DNA of 64,000 nt from Chloroflexi bacterium UBA4730 (GCA_002404155.1 DHJC01000015.1:89567-153566); one strand, 5' to 3'; counted from the stretch's first letter, positions 1 through 8,149 are shown. Notes: generated from the letters alone by a model not told the origin. A program made the numbers and translations.

Positions 1-620
1 ACGCCTTCGAGGTTGCGCTCGAGGTAGATGCCGTCGTCGCCGAAGCTCGCCTTCGCCTCGCTGCGGGATTGCTCCCAGAGCCGCTGGAGATCCTTCGCCG
101 ACTCGGCCTTGCGCATCCCGCGACCGCCGCCGCCTGACCGCGCCTTGAGCATGACCGGGTAGCCGATGGACTCGGCGATACGCAACGCCTCGGACGAGGT
201 CTTCACCGGCCCTTCGGAACCGGGGATGACCGGCAGGCCGGCGCGCTTCATCGCCGCGCGCGTCGCGGACTTGTCGTGGAACCGCGCGAGCACTTCCGGC
301 GGCGGACCGATGAAGACGAGTCCGTGCTCCTTGCAGACCTCGGAGAAGTCCGCGTTCTCGGAGAGGAACCCGTAGCCGGGGTGGATCGCCTGCGCGCCAG
401 AGATGAGCGCGGCCGAGATGATCGCCGGGATGTTCAGGTAGGAGTCGCGCGAGTTCGCCGGGCCGATGCAGATGGCCTCGTCGGCGGAGTGGACCGGCAG
501 GCTGTGCGCGTCGGCCTCGCTGTACGTGACGACGCTCTGGATCCCGAGCTCGCGGCACGCGCGGATGACGCGCAGCGCGATCTCGCCCCGGTTCGCGATG
601 AGGATCTTATCGAACGAGAT
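1..620 (-). CDS. accC: Biotin carboxylase subunit of acetyl-CoA carboxylase (3' part beyond window)
   Basis: Acetyl-CoA carboxylase biotin carboxylase carries out ATP-dependent carboxylation of the biotin on BCCP, the first step of malonyl-CoA synthesis. About 206 N-terminal residues are visible. They include the family-typical N-terminus FDKILIANRGEIALR, HPGYGFLSEN near residue 80 and the Gly-rich ATP-grasp loop KARSGGGGRGMRK near residue 165. The frame has no ATG, GTG or TTG near the conserved N-terminus. The codon before Ser-Phe-Asp-Lys is ATC (620-618), preceded in frame by TGA at 623-621, and GAGGAGG ends 6 nt upstream of ATC. I therefore place the start at ATC, overlapping the end of fabD by 14 nt. 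The gene is otherwise intact to the window edge. The family call is certain; the start codon is an inference. Confidence 0.93.
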   Translation of the reverse strand, partial: MSFDKILIANRGEIALRVIRACRELGIQSVVTYSEADAHSLPVHSADEAICIGPANSRDSYLNIPAIISAALISGAQAIHPGYGFLSENADFSEVCKEHGLVFIGPPPEVLARFHDKSATRAAMKRAGLPVIPGSEGPVKTSSEALRIAESIGYPVMLKARSGGGGRGMRKAESAKDLQRLWEQSRSEAKASFGDDGIYLERNLEG

Positions 621-1530
621 TCAGTGCCTCCTCGAGCGTCGCGGGATCAGACACGTTCGCGGTCCGCGCGTCAGGGAGGATGCGTTTGACGAGACCGGTG
701 AGGACAGTGCCCGCGCCGAACTCGACGAACGTCGTCGCGCCCTCCTGGGCCGCGCGCCGTACTGAGGCGACCCACTGTACGGGAGAGTGCACCTGTTTTT
801 CGAGCAACGTCACGAAATCGCTCGCATGTTCGTGGGGTTCCGCGTCGACATTCGCGATGACCCGGTACTTGAGTTCATTGAATGGAGTGGCCCGGATCGC
901 TTCAGCGAGCTTGGGAGCGACCGCCCGCATCGCGGGTGAGTGGAATGCGCCAGACACTTTCAACGGGATGACGCGCTTCGCGCCCGCCGCTTTGAGCGCC
1001 TCAGTCGCTTTCGGCATCGCCACGAGCGGACCGGTGATCACGACCTGGCCGGGCGCGTTGTCGTTCGCCACGACGATGCCCGTGCCGTCGATCGCCTTCG
1101 CGACGGCGTCGGCGTCGAGACCGAGGACCGCGGCCATGCCGCCCGACGCATCCGCAGCCTGCATGAGCTCGCCGCGCTGGCGCACGAGCCGGAGCGCGTC
1201 AGCGAATGCGAGCGCGCCACCCGCGACGAGCGCCGTGAACTCGCCGAGCGAATGCCCGAGCAGGATCGGGTCGTCTGCTAGCAATCCACGCGCTTGCGCA
1301 GCGCGCAGTGCCGCAATCGACGTCGCGAGAATCGCCGGCTGCGCGTTCGCGGTGCGCTCGAGCTCGTTCACCGGTCCGTCCCGGCACAGCGCACGGAGAT
1401 CGAGGCCGAGGGCATTGTTCGCTTCCTCGTACATGCTCGCGGCTTCACGGAAAGCGTCAGCGAGCGCCTTCCCCATGCCTACGCTCTGGGAACCTTGACC
1501 GGGGAACAGCCATGCGGTTTGTGTCGGCAT
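607..1530 (-). CDS. fabD: Malonyl-CoA:ACP transacylase
   Basis: Cytoplasmic malonyl-CoA-ACP transacylase, which loads malonate onto acyl carrier protein for type II fatty-acid synthesis. The 307 residues match the usual length. GQGSQ is at 11-15, the nucleophile elbow GHSLGE has Ser94, and the catalytic His is His197 in GAFHSPAM. Start ATG at 1530-1528 has no Shine-Dalgarno; a TAGACT hexamer lies 6 nt upstream, suggesting a leaderless message. It overlaps accC, so the two are probably translationally coupled. Upstream on the same strand are accB-like, accA and accD, making this a fatty-acid initiation cluster. Confidence 0.96.
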   Translation of the reverse strand: MPTQTAWLFPGQGSQSVGMGKALADAFREAASMYEEANNALGLDLRALCRDGPVNELERTANAQPAILATSIAALRAAQARGLLADDPILLGHSLGEFTALVAGGALAFADALRLVRQRGELMQAADASGGMAAVLGLDADAVAKAIDGTGIVVANDNAPGQVVITGPLVAMPKATEALKAAGAKRVIPLKVSGAFHSPAMRAVAPKLAEAIRATPFNELKYRVIANVDAEPHEHASDFVTLLEKQVHSPVQWVASVRRAAQEGATTFVEFGAGTVLTGLVKRILPDARTANVSDPATLEEALNLVR

Positions 1531-1536
1531 CGCGGC

Positions 1537-1542
1537 AGTCTA
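1537..1542 (-). promoter_or_regulatory. Putative -10 element of a leaderless fabD promoter
   Basis: TAGACT on the minus strand, 6 nt before the fabD ATG and with no Shine-Dalgarno between. The rest of 1543-1645 shows no gene. A good -35 is not evident. Confidence 0.5.
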
Positions 1543-1645
1543 AGCAGCGACCTTGACCACTGACTGGCCGCCCTCGATGAGCGCAGCGTGGTGAGACCGA
1601 GAACTCACCCTGTCCACCCCATCTTTGGCTTGGCCGGCAGTCTCT

Positions 1646-1870
1646 CTAAGCCGGCCGCGTCCAGCGAACTGATCGAAGCATGTTCATCGAACGCCAGAAC
1701 TCACTCTTCGGTGTTGTCTTGCCTCGCGTGATATGAGGAAGCTCGCGCGTGATTTGTTCAGGTATGCGAGCCGCTTCGGCCGCGTCCTTGATATCAAGGA
1801 AGAGGGTGTCGGGGCAGACCGCCAGCCAATTGGCGTCGTCCTGAATCGGGTAACGCCTCCGGAAGCTCAC
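1646..1870 (-). CDS. Small hypothetical protein between accB-like and fabD
   Basis: A possible 74-residue protein starting at GTG 1870-1868 (TTG at 1873 is the alternative), with no clear Shine-Dalgarno. The predicted protein is polar, with a charged C-terminus containing KTTPKSEFW, and matches no family I recognise. Base use is less GC-rich than in neighbouring genes (more ATC, GAT and CAT codons), which fits recent acquisition or a decaying remnant. It starts 35 nt after the accB-like stop, so it could be cotranscribed. It may not be a real gene. Confidence 0.3.
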   Translation of the reverse strand: MSFRRRYPIQDDANWLAVCPDTLFLDIKDAAEAARIPEQITRELPHITRGKTTPKSEFWRSMNMLRSVRWTRPA

Positions 1871-1905
1871 CAACAGGCCGTCGCCGCGTTGCTCGACCTC
1901 GTCGT

Positions 1906-2307
1906 CTACCGCTTCTCGATCGCGAAGAGCGCTTGGCCGTACTCGACCGGTGCGCCGCCGGCGACGAGCACGTCGCGCAGCACACCGTCGATCGGGGCGA
2001 TCACGTCGGTCATGGCTCCGAGCGACTGCACGGCGCCCAGCACAGTGCCCTTCTTCACTTCGTCGCCCGCGCTCCACTCCTTCGACGCGCTGAAGATCCC
2101 GACGCCCGACGAGTGCACGCGCGCGGGCTCAGGGACCTTGGGCGCGGACGCGCGCGTGTCGGCAGCGTACGCGACAGTCGTTGACGGAACCCGGACGATC
2201 GCCGCGGCCATCCCCTCGGTCTCGACCTCGATCACGCTCGCGCCCGATCCCTCCGCGAGACGGAGCAGGTCATCAAGCAGTGCCAGGACCTCGCCGTTCT
2301 CGCTCAC
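1906..2307 (-). CDS. BCCP-like (AccB-like) protein lacking the biotinylation lysine
   Basis: 133 residues with the architecture of biotin carboxyl carrier protein: an N-terminal helical segment (6-40) like that of AccB, an Ala/Pro linker (about 41-64), and a C-terminal biotinyl/lipoyl-type beta-barrel (about 65-133). The C-terminal 45 residues align without gaps to E. coli AccB. However, the EAMKM biotin motif is replaced by QSLGA, so the residue at the biotin-Lys position is Gly97. The protein cannot be biotinylated there. Start GTG 2307 overlaps the accA stop (GTGA), so it is translationally coupled to accA in the accD-accA operon. It could be a non-biotinylated structural or regulatory ACC subunit, with the true BCCP encoded elsewhere. 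Fold call is strong; function is inferred. Confidence 0.85.
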   Translation of the reverse strand: MSENGEVLALLDDLLRLAEGSGASVIEVETEGMAAAIVRVPSTTVAYAADTRASAPKVPEPARVHSSGVGIFSASKEWSAGDEVKKGTVLGAVQSLGAMTDVIAPIDGVLRDVLVAGGAPVEYGQALFAIEKR

Positions 2308-3284
2308 GCCGGCCGCATGATCCGCCGCCAGAACGGCTCCTTCTTCGCAACCGGCACCGCGCCGGGCAGTGGCTCGACGACGACGCCGATATGGCGATAG
2401 CGCTCGTAGCGCGCGGCGAGCAGATCGGCGATCGGGATCCGCCCGAGACGGTCGAGCTGGACGATGAGTGCGGACTTGATGGCGCCGATCGTCGCCTGCG
2501 GATCGGTATGCGCGCCGCCGGCCGGCTCGGGGATGAGGCCATCGACGATGCCGAGCCGCAGCAGGTCGCTCGCGGCAAGTTTCAATGCGTTCGCGGCCCT
2601 CTCGGCTTCGGTCGCACTGCGCCAAAGGATGGCCGCGGCGCCCTCAGGTGAGATGACCGAGTAGATCGCGTTCTGCAGGGCCAGGACGACGTCGCCGACC
2701 GCGAGCGCGAGCGCACCACCGGAGCCGCCTTCGCCGAGGATGATCGCGACGATCGGCGTCTGGAGGCCGCACATCGTGGCGATCGACTTCGCGATCGCCT
2801 CGGCCTGCCCGCGCTCCTCGGCCTCGGGGCCGGGGTACGCGCCGGGCGTATCCACCAAGGTGACGAGCGGCAGGTGGAACTTCTCGGCCATCCGGTACAG
2901 CCGGATCGCCTTCCGGTAGCCCTCGGGGTACGGCATCCCGAAGCTCCGCGCGATGTTCTCCTCGGTGGTCGAGCCGCGCTGCTGCGCGACGACGACGACG
3001 GGCCCGACGCCGTCGAGCTCCGCGATCCCGCCGACGACCGCCGGATCGTCGCGGTAGCCGCGGTCGCCATGCAGCTCCTGGAACTTTTCGAACAGGCCGT
3101 CGATGACCTCGATCGAGTGCGGCCGCCTCAGCTCACGCGCGAGCTGCACCGACTGCCACGGCGTCCGCTGGGCCGTGAGCGACGCGGCGTCGGTGATGAG
3201 GCCGGCATCCTCAGGCAGGTGGCCGTTGCCTTCGGTCGTCTTCTTTCCGAGGAGCCGATCGACGACGTCCACTACAGGCTCCAC
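2304..3284 (-). CDS. accA: Acetyl-CoA carboxylase carboxyltransferase subunit alpha
   Basis: Alpha subunit of the ACC carboxyltransferase, which with AccD transfers the carboxyl group from carboxybiotin to acetyl-CoA. 326 residues. Recognisable family segments are the N-terminal helical region, the block around residue 75 with HGDRGYRDDPA, LVDTPGAYPG near residue 143, and GEGGSGGALA near 183, which shapes the crotonase-like active site. GTG 3284 overlaps the accD end by 13 nt; a second in-frame GTG four codons downstream is possible. It lies between accD and the accB-like gene in one operon. Confidence 0.95.
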   Translation of the reverse strand: MEPVVDVVDRLLGKKTTEGNGHLPEDAGLITDAASLTAQRTPWQSVQLARELRRPHSIEVIDGLFEKFQELHGDRGYRDDPAVVGGIAELDGVGPVVVVAQQRGSTTEENIARSFGMPYPEGYRKAIRLYRMAEKFHLPLVTLVDTPGAYPGPEAEERGQAEAIAKSIATMCGLQTPIVAIILGEGGSGGALALAVGDVVLALQNAIYSVISPEGAAAILWRSATEAERAANALKLAASDLLRLGIVDGLIPEPAGGAHTDPQATIGAIKSALIVQLDRLGRIPIADLLAARYERYRHIGVVVEPLPGAVPVAKKEPFWRRIMRPA

Positions 3285-4123
3285 CGCAGGTCGCGCGCGC
3301 TCGGCCGGAACGCGTTCAAGAAGTACGCGATGCGGTCGCGGAGCTGCGCGCGCGGCACGACCTGATCGATGAAGCCGTGCTCGAGCACGAACTCGGCGCG
3401 CTGGAAGCCCTTCGGCAGCTTCTCGCCGATCGTCTCGCTCGTCACCCGCGCGCCGCTGAATCCGACGAGCGCGTTCGGCTCGGCGAAGATGATGTCGCCG
3501 AGCGACGCGAACGACGCGAGCACGCCGCCGGTCGTCGGGTCGGTGAGGATGCTGAAGTACGGGAGCCCGGCCTCATCGAGGCGATGGAGCGCGCCGAGGA
3601 TCTTCGCCATCTGCATCAGCGAGAGGGTGCCCTCCTGCATCCGCGCGCCACCGGACGACGACACGATGAGAAGCGGCGTGCGGTTCGCGAGCGCCCGCTC
3701 CGCCGCGCGGGTGAGCTTCTCGCCGACGACGCTGCCCATCGAGCCGCCCATGAAGTCGAAGTCCATGACCGCCAGCTCGACCGCGTTCTCGTCGATCATC
3801 GCCGTGCCGCAGATCGCCGCGTCCTTCTCGCCGCTCTTCGCCTGCGACTGCTGGATCCGCACCGGGTACGGCTTCTGGTCGCTGAAGCCGAGCGGGTCGC
3901 CGCTGGTGAGCTCGGTGTCGTGCTCGGTGAAGCTGCCCTTATCGACCAGCAGCTCGATGCGCTCGCGCGCGCCGAGCCGGAAGTGGTGGTCGCACTTCGT
4001 GCAGACGTTGTGATTCCGGACGAGCTGCTTGTTGAAGAGCATCTCGCCGCACGTCGGACACTGGGTCCACAGGTGCGACGGGAACTCCTTGCGCTGCCGC
4101 CCGAACGGCATCCGAAGCCTCAT
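3272..4123 (-). CDS. accD: Acetyl-CoA carboxylase carboxyltransferase subunit beta
   Basis: Beta subunit of the ACC carboxyltransferase. 283 residues, normal length. The N-terminal zinc ribbon is intact (Cys22, Cys25, Cys41, Cys44), and the crotonase-like domain carries SSSGGARMQEG near residue 160 and TDPTTGGV near 192. ATG 4123 overlaps the degV stop as ATGA, indicating translational coupling. The reading frame is open further upstream, but that extension runs through degV in another frame and carries no AccD homology. Confidence 0.96.
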   Translation of the reverse strand: MRLRMPFGRQRKEFPSHLWTQCPTCGEMLFNKQLVRNHNVCTKCDHHFRLGARERIELLVDKGSFTEHDTELTSGDPLGFSDQKPYPVRIQQSQAKSGEKDAAICGTAMIDENAVELAVMDFDFMGGSMGSVVGEKLTRAAERALANRTPLLIVSSSGGARMQEGTLSLMQMAKILGALHRLDEAGLPYFSILTDPTTGGVLASFASLGDIIFAEPNALVGFSGARVTSETIGEKLPKGFQRAEFVLEHGFIDQVVPRAQLRDRIAYFLNAFRPSARDLRWSL

Positions 4124-4992
4124 GACGCACCATGTTCCTCTTGGTACCAGCCCAGCGCTACCGTCCCCGGTCCGGCATGCGACGCAAGTACCGGTCCGGC
4201 CTCGTCGACCCAGTACTCGACGCAGTGGTAGCGCTCTTGGACCCACTCTCCGAGCAGCCGCGCCCGATCGGGCGCGTTCGCATGGAGGATCGCGGCGTGG
4301 ATGCGGGTACCGGCCGGCGTGCGCGCCTCCACCAGCTCTTGCAGCTTCGCCATCCCGCGCTCGCGCGTGCGGATCTTCTCGATCGCGTCCGCGCGCCCCT
4401 CCTTGAGGTCGAGGATGACCTTCAGCGACAGCAGCGAGCCGAAGGCCGCGGCGGCACCGGAGATCCGGCCCGAGCGGCGGAGGAAGTCGAGCGTGTCGAT
4501 GAGCGCGAGGAGGTTCGTCTTGGTCGCGAGCTCCCGCGCGAGCGCGGCGGTCTGGTCGAGCGAGCGGCCGGCGCGGCGCGCCTTCGCGCACGCTGTCGCG
4601 AGGAGGCCGATGCTGCTCGCGGTCGAGCGCGAGTCCACGACGACGATGTTGGTGTCGATGATCTGCTGCGCCGTCGTCGATGCGACCGAGAACGTGCCGG
4701 AGAACTCCGTCGCGACCGGGAGCACGAGCATGTCCTTGTACCCGTCGCGCGCGGCCTGCTCGTACACGTCGCGGCATTCGCCGATCGACGGCTGGGACGT
4801 CGTGGGCTTCGCCTTCGGATCCTTGATCTTCTCGTAGAACTGTTCGGCGCTGAGGTCGACGTCGGCCGTGTACGACTCCGCGCCGAAGCTCACGTGCAGC
4901 GGCAAGGTGCGCAGGTCGAGCTCGCGCCGCATCGAGTGCGGCAGCACCGTCGTGCCATCGATGATGATGGCGAACGGGAATCTCGCGCTCAT
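4120..4992 (-). CDS. DegV family fatty-acid-binding protein (FakB-like)
   Basis: DegV proteins bind a single fatty acid and, in Firmicutes, present it to the kinase FakA for phosphorylation and phospholipid synthesis. 290 residues. Typical signatures are PTTSQPS near residue 63, which binds the carboxylate, DSRSTASSIG near 124 and LRRSGRISG near 175. It is coupled to birA upstream (4 nt) and accD downstream (4 nt). No FakA kinase lies in the window. The operon position ties fatty-acid binding to malonyl-CoA synthesis, but a direct role is inferred. Confidence 0.9.
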   Translation of the reverse strand: MSARFPFAIIIDGTTVLPHSMRRELDLRTLPLHVSFGAESYTADVDLSAEQFYEKIKDPKAKPTTSQPSIGECRDVYEQAARDGYKDMLVLPVATEFSGTFSVASTTAQQIIDTNIVVVDSRSTASSIGLLATACAKARRAGRSLDQTAALARELATKTNLLALIDTLDFLRRSGRISGAAAAFGSLLSLKVILDLKEGRADAIEKIRTRERGMAKLQELVEARTPAGTRIHAAILHANAPDRARLLGEWVQERYHCVEYWVDEAGPVLASHAGPGTVALGWYQEEHGAS

Positions 4993-5747
4993 CCCAGAAC
5001 CCTCACCTCTCCCGCAATGACCCGCTCCTGACCATAGGGGGTTTCAACGACCAGCGCGCCGTCATCGGCGAGTGCGACAGCCTTCCCGCGGAAGGGCGCG
5101 ATGCCGGCTTCGGTCACCTCGACCTCTCGATCGAGGGTGATCGACCGGCGGCGCCACTCCGTGAGCGCCGCCGGATGGTTCGCCGGATCGGCGATGACGT
5201 CGAGCTGCGACGTGATGCGCGCCAGCAGCGCGAGGCGGTCGATATCGTGGCCCGCGCGCCGCAGGCTGGTCGCGGTCTCGGCGATCTCGGGCGCCAGCTC
5301 ACGCTGCCAGACGTTCACGCCGATTCCGATGACGACATGGTCCGCCGCGCCGTGCGCGAGGCAGCCGGCGATCTTGCCACCAGTCAGCCACACATCGTTC
5401 GGCCACTTGAGACCGAGATCGGCCACGCCCAACGGCCGCAGGGCTTTCGTAACCGCAACGCCAGCGAGGAGCGCGAAGAGCGCGGGTTCGGCCGGCGCCG
5501 GACGGAACGTCCACGAGGCGAGCAGCGACGCCCGAGGCTCGCTCAGCCAGGACTTCTCGCCCCGCCCGTGTCCCGCGGTCTGCTGGTCCGCGACGACGAG
5601 GGTCGGCCCCGACGCGTCGCTGCGGGCGAGCTCGCGGGCCCGATCCTGCGTCGAGCCGATCGACGCGTGATACTCGATCGACCGCCCGAGCTCGCGCCCG
5701 AATGCGGAGCGCACGGCAGGGTCCGCGAGGAGGCCCAGGCGATCCAC
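4989..5747 (-). CDS. birA: Biotin--[acetyl-CoA-carboxylase] ligase
   Basis: Biotin protein ligase activates biotin to biotinyl-AMP and attaches it to BCCP. 252 residues, without the N-terminal DNA-binding domain of bifunctional BirA, so it is a ligase only. The adenylate-binding loop is near residues 55-67 (QTAGHGRGEKSW) and KWPND is at 114-118. GTG 5747 is preceded by TAGCCT at 7 nt and no Shine-Dalgarno. Its position at the head of the degV-accD-accA operon is notable because the accB-like product there lacks the target lysine. Confidence 0.94.
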   Translation of the reverse strand: MDRLGLLADPAVRSAFGRELGRSIEYHASIGSTQDRARELARSDASGPTLVVADQQTAGHGRGEKSWLSEPRASLLASWTFRPAPAEPALFALLAGVAVTKALRPLGVADLGLKWPNDVWLTGGKIAGCLAHGAADHVVIGIGVNVWQRELAPEIAETATSLRRAGHDIDRLALLARITSQLDVIADPANHPAALTEWRRRSITLDREVEVTEAGIAPFRGKAVALADDGALVVETPYGQERVIAGEVRVLG

Positions 5748-5754
5748 GGACGGA

Positions 5755-5760
5755 AGGCTA
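5755..5760 (-). promoter_or_regulatory. Putative -10 of a leaderless birA-degV-accDA promoter
   Basis: TAGCCT on the minus strand, 7 nt upstream of the birA GTG, with no Shine-Dalgarno. It falls in the short gap after the preceding hypothetical gene. Confidence 0.5.
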
Positions 5761-5771
5761 GCCGCGAGACG

Positions 5772-6185
5772 TCAGCGCGTCGGCGTGGGCCTCGGGCCGA
5801 CGTAGTCGCCGTAATCGGGGACCGTGTGACCCGCACCATCGAGCACCGCGCGCTCGAGGAGCGACGCATTCAGCCGGACGACCGTGGGTATGGAGAGGAC
5901 GATCGCGGGAGCGCTGCCCGTGTTTCGCCGCACGCGCACGGTCACGCGAACGCTATCGGTGTCCTCGACCGCGCTGCTGCGGATGATCTGCTCGCCGATG
6001 CCCATGCCGACATTGACGACGATCACGCGGCTGTCGCCAGTGCGCTGAAAACTCATGAGCTCCGCGTCCCGGCCGGTCACGGACTCTTGGGCCAGGAACA
6101 GCAGGCCGATGCCGGCGACGGCGACAGCGGCGAAGGCAAGCCAGCCCGCGCGCGGAGACCACGAGTGGAGCAGCTTGCCGCGCGT
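5772..6185 (-). CDS. Hypothetical single-pass membrane protein, start codon unclear
   Basis: About 137 residues: an N-terminal membrane anchor beginning WSPRAGWLAFAAVAV, then a soluble, probably extracytoplasmic domain rich in Val/Arg (beta character), ending in a Pro/Arg tail. The open frame has no ATG, GTG or TTG before the membrane segment. The first codon after the thrB stop region is ACG, sharing the last A of TAA at 6185; CTG at 6173 is another candidate. The next canonical start (GTG) would remove the anchor. It sits directly downstream of thrB and 24 nt before birA. I recognise no family. Confidence 0.6.
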   Translation of the reverse strand, partial: TRGKLLHSWSPRAGWLAFAAVAVAGIGLLFLAQESVTGRDAELMSFQRTGDSRVIVVNVGMGIGEQIIRSSAVEDTDSVRVTVRVRRNTGSAPAIVLSIPTVVRLNASLLERAVLDGAGHTVPDYGDYVGPRPTPTR

Positions 6186-7093
6186 TACTGGTTCCGGACG
6201 AGCTGTGCGCCCGCAGCCCGCACGCGTACGACGCGGCCACGACCAGGCGATCCGGCGACTGTGGCCGCTTCCTCCATGGCCGCCGTCACCCGCGCGGCGA
6301 GGCGCGCCGGCGCGAACCCGATGACGCTCGGTCCGGCACCGGAGAGCGCCGCACCGAACGCGCCGGCACCGCGTGCCGCGGCCACGATCTCCTCGAGCGC
6401 GGGGACGAGCTTCATCCGCGCCGACTCGTGCAGCCGGTCGTGCATCGCGACCGAGAGCAGCGCGCCGTCGGACCGAAGTATCGCGGCGAGCAGCGCCGAC
6501 GCGTGCGCCAGGTTGAACACGGCGTCGGTGCGCGACACGTCCTTTGTAAGGACCGCACGGGATTTCTCGGTCTCGAGCGACGATGTCGGCACGAACAGGC
6601 ACGCCCGCCAGGTACTCGGGAATGCGAACCGCGCGGCGATCGGGCCGTCGGCCGACGGCAGCGCGATCGTGAACGCTCCGTACAGGGCGGCCGCGACGTT
6701 GTCGGCGTGGCCTTCGACGTCGGTCGCGATGCGCAGGAGCGCGCGGCGTCCGAGGGGCTCGCCGGCAAGGGCGTTCGCGGTGACGACGCCGCCGACGATC
6801 GCCGCGGCGCTCGCGCCCAGGCCGCGGGCGCGCGGGATCACCGAGCGCTGCGTCACGTGCTGTGGGGCGAGGTTGTAGCCGAGCGTCTTCGCCGCGGTCC
6901 GGGCGGCGATCACGAACAGGTTGTCCTCCCCCGTCGGCACGTCGGCCGCACCGTTCCCTTCGACCGTGACGCTCCACGCACGGGCCGGCCGCACATCGAA
7001 CTCGGCGAGCAGCGGCAGCGCGATCCCGAACGCGTCGAAGCCGGGGCCGAGGTTCGCGCTGGTCGCGGGAACGCGGACGCGCAGGTCGCTCAC
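6185..7093 (-). CDS. thrB: Homoserine kinase
   Basis: GHMP-family kinase that phosphorylates homoserine to O-phosphohomoserine, the substrate of ThrC. 302 residues. N-terminal PATSANLGPGFD (9-20), the GHMP phosphate loop PRARGLGASAAA near residue 90, and the C-terminal ALSGAGPSV near 256 are present. GTG 7093 overlaps the thrC stop by 4 nt (GTGA), so thrC-thrB are translationally coupled for threonine synthesis. Confidence 0.95.
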   Translation of the reverse strand: MSDLRVRVPATSANLGPGFDAFGIALPLLAEFDVRPARAWSVTVEGNGAADVPTGEDNLFVIAARTAAKTLGYNLAPQHVTQRSVIPRARGLGASAAAIVGGVVTANALAGEPLGRRALLRIATDVEGHADNVAAALYGAFTIALPSADGPIAARFAFPSTWRACLFVPTSSLETEKSRAVLTKDVSRTDAVFNLAHASALLAAILRSDGALLSVAMHDRLHESARMKLVPALEEIVAAARGAGAFGAALSGAGPSVIGFAPARLAARVTAAMEEAATVAGSPGRGRVVRVRAAGAQLVRNQ

Positions 7094-8142
7094 GGCACGC
7101 GGATCGCGTCGCGGACCGCGTCGAGCTGGGCGTCGACCTCCGCGATCTTCGGCGCGAGCGCGATCGCCCGGTCGGGGTCCTTCATCCCGTTACCGGTGAG
7201 CACGCAGACCACCTGACGTGGCTTCGTGCCCACGCGTGCGAGCTTGCGCAGTCCCGCGACGGCTGCCGCGCTCGCCGGCTCGCAGAACACACCTTCGCAG
7301 CGCGCGAGGAACTGGTACGCATCGAGGATCTCGTCGTCGGTCACCGCGGTGATCGAGCCGCCAGACTCATCGCGCGCGCGGACCGCCCCGTTCCACGACG
7401 CCGGGTTCCCGATGCGGATCGCGGTCGCGATCGTCTGCGGGTCCGCGACGACCTCCCCATTCACGATCGGGGCAGCACCGGCAGCCTGGAAGCCGTGCAT
7501 CTGGGGCCGCCGCTTCGCCATCTTGGCGTCGCGCGCCTCGGTGAAGCCCTTCCAGTACGCGGTGATGTTCCCCGCGTTGCCGACGGGGATACAGAGCCAC
7601 TCCGGCGCGTCGCCGAGGGTCTCGCAGATCTCGAAGGCCGCGGTCTTCTGCCCCTCGATCCGGTACGGATTGACGCTATTGACGAGCGTCGCCTCGCCGC
7701 TCGTCGCGAGCTCGCGCGACAGCGCCAGGGCATCGTCGAAGCTACCGCGCACCGCGACGACGCGGGCGCCGAAGGCGATGGCCTGCGAGAGCTTGCCGAG
7801 CGCGACGTGCCCCGCGGGCAGGACGACGGCACAGCGCAATCCCGCGCGGGCTGCGTACGCCGCCGCGGATGCGGCCGTGTTCCCGGTCGACGCGCAGAGG
7901 ACGGCTTGCGCCCCTTCTTCCATGGCCTTTGCGATCGCGACGACCATTCCGCGGTCCTTGAACGAGCCGGTCGGGTTCGCGCCCTCGACCTTCAGCCACA
8001 CCTCGGCGATGCCGGTCTCACGCTCGAGCGCCGGCGCACGGACGAGCGGCGTGTCGCCCTCGCCGAGGCTCAACCGAGGGGTCTGCGGCGTGACCGGGAG
8101 ATGCGCGCGATATCGCTCAATGAGCGGTGTTCGGTGGGGCAT
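7090..8142 (-). CDS. thrC: Threonine synthase
   Basis: PLP-dependent conversion of O-phosphohomoserine to threonine. 350 residues, the shorter class of threonine synthase. PLP lysine is Lys62 in NPTGSFKDRG; the phosphate-binding substrate loop CASTGNTAAS follows near residue 82, and a Gly-rich PLP-phosphate loop lies near 190 (PVGNAGN). ATG 8142-8140 was chosen because TPLVRAP and the rest of the domain begin just after it and TAGCAT lies 7 nt upstream. First gene of thrC-thrB. Confidence 0.95.
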   Translation of the reverse strand: MPHRTPLIERYRAHLPVTPQTPRLSLGEGDTPLVRAPALERETGIAEVWLKVEGANPTGSFKDRGMVVAIAKAMEEGAQAVLCASTGNTAASAAAYAARAGLRCAVVLPAGHVALGKLSQAIAFGARVVAVRGSFDDALALSRELATSGEATLVNSVNPYRIEGQKTAAFEICETLGDAPEWLCIPVGNAGNITAYWKGFTEARDAKMAKRRPQMHGFQAAGAAPIVNGEVVADPQTIATAIRIGNPASWNGAVRARDESGGSITAVTDDEILDAYQFLARCEGVFCEPASAAAVAGLRKLARVGTKPRQVVCVLTGNGMKDPDRAIALAPKIAEVDAQLDAVRDAIRVP

Positions 8143-8149
8143 CCGCGGA

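Noticed and set aside
3272..4777. N-terminal extension of accD through degV
   Set aside because: The extension is Arg-rich shadow sequence; ATG 4123 overlapping the degV stop begins the zinc ribbon.
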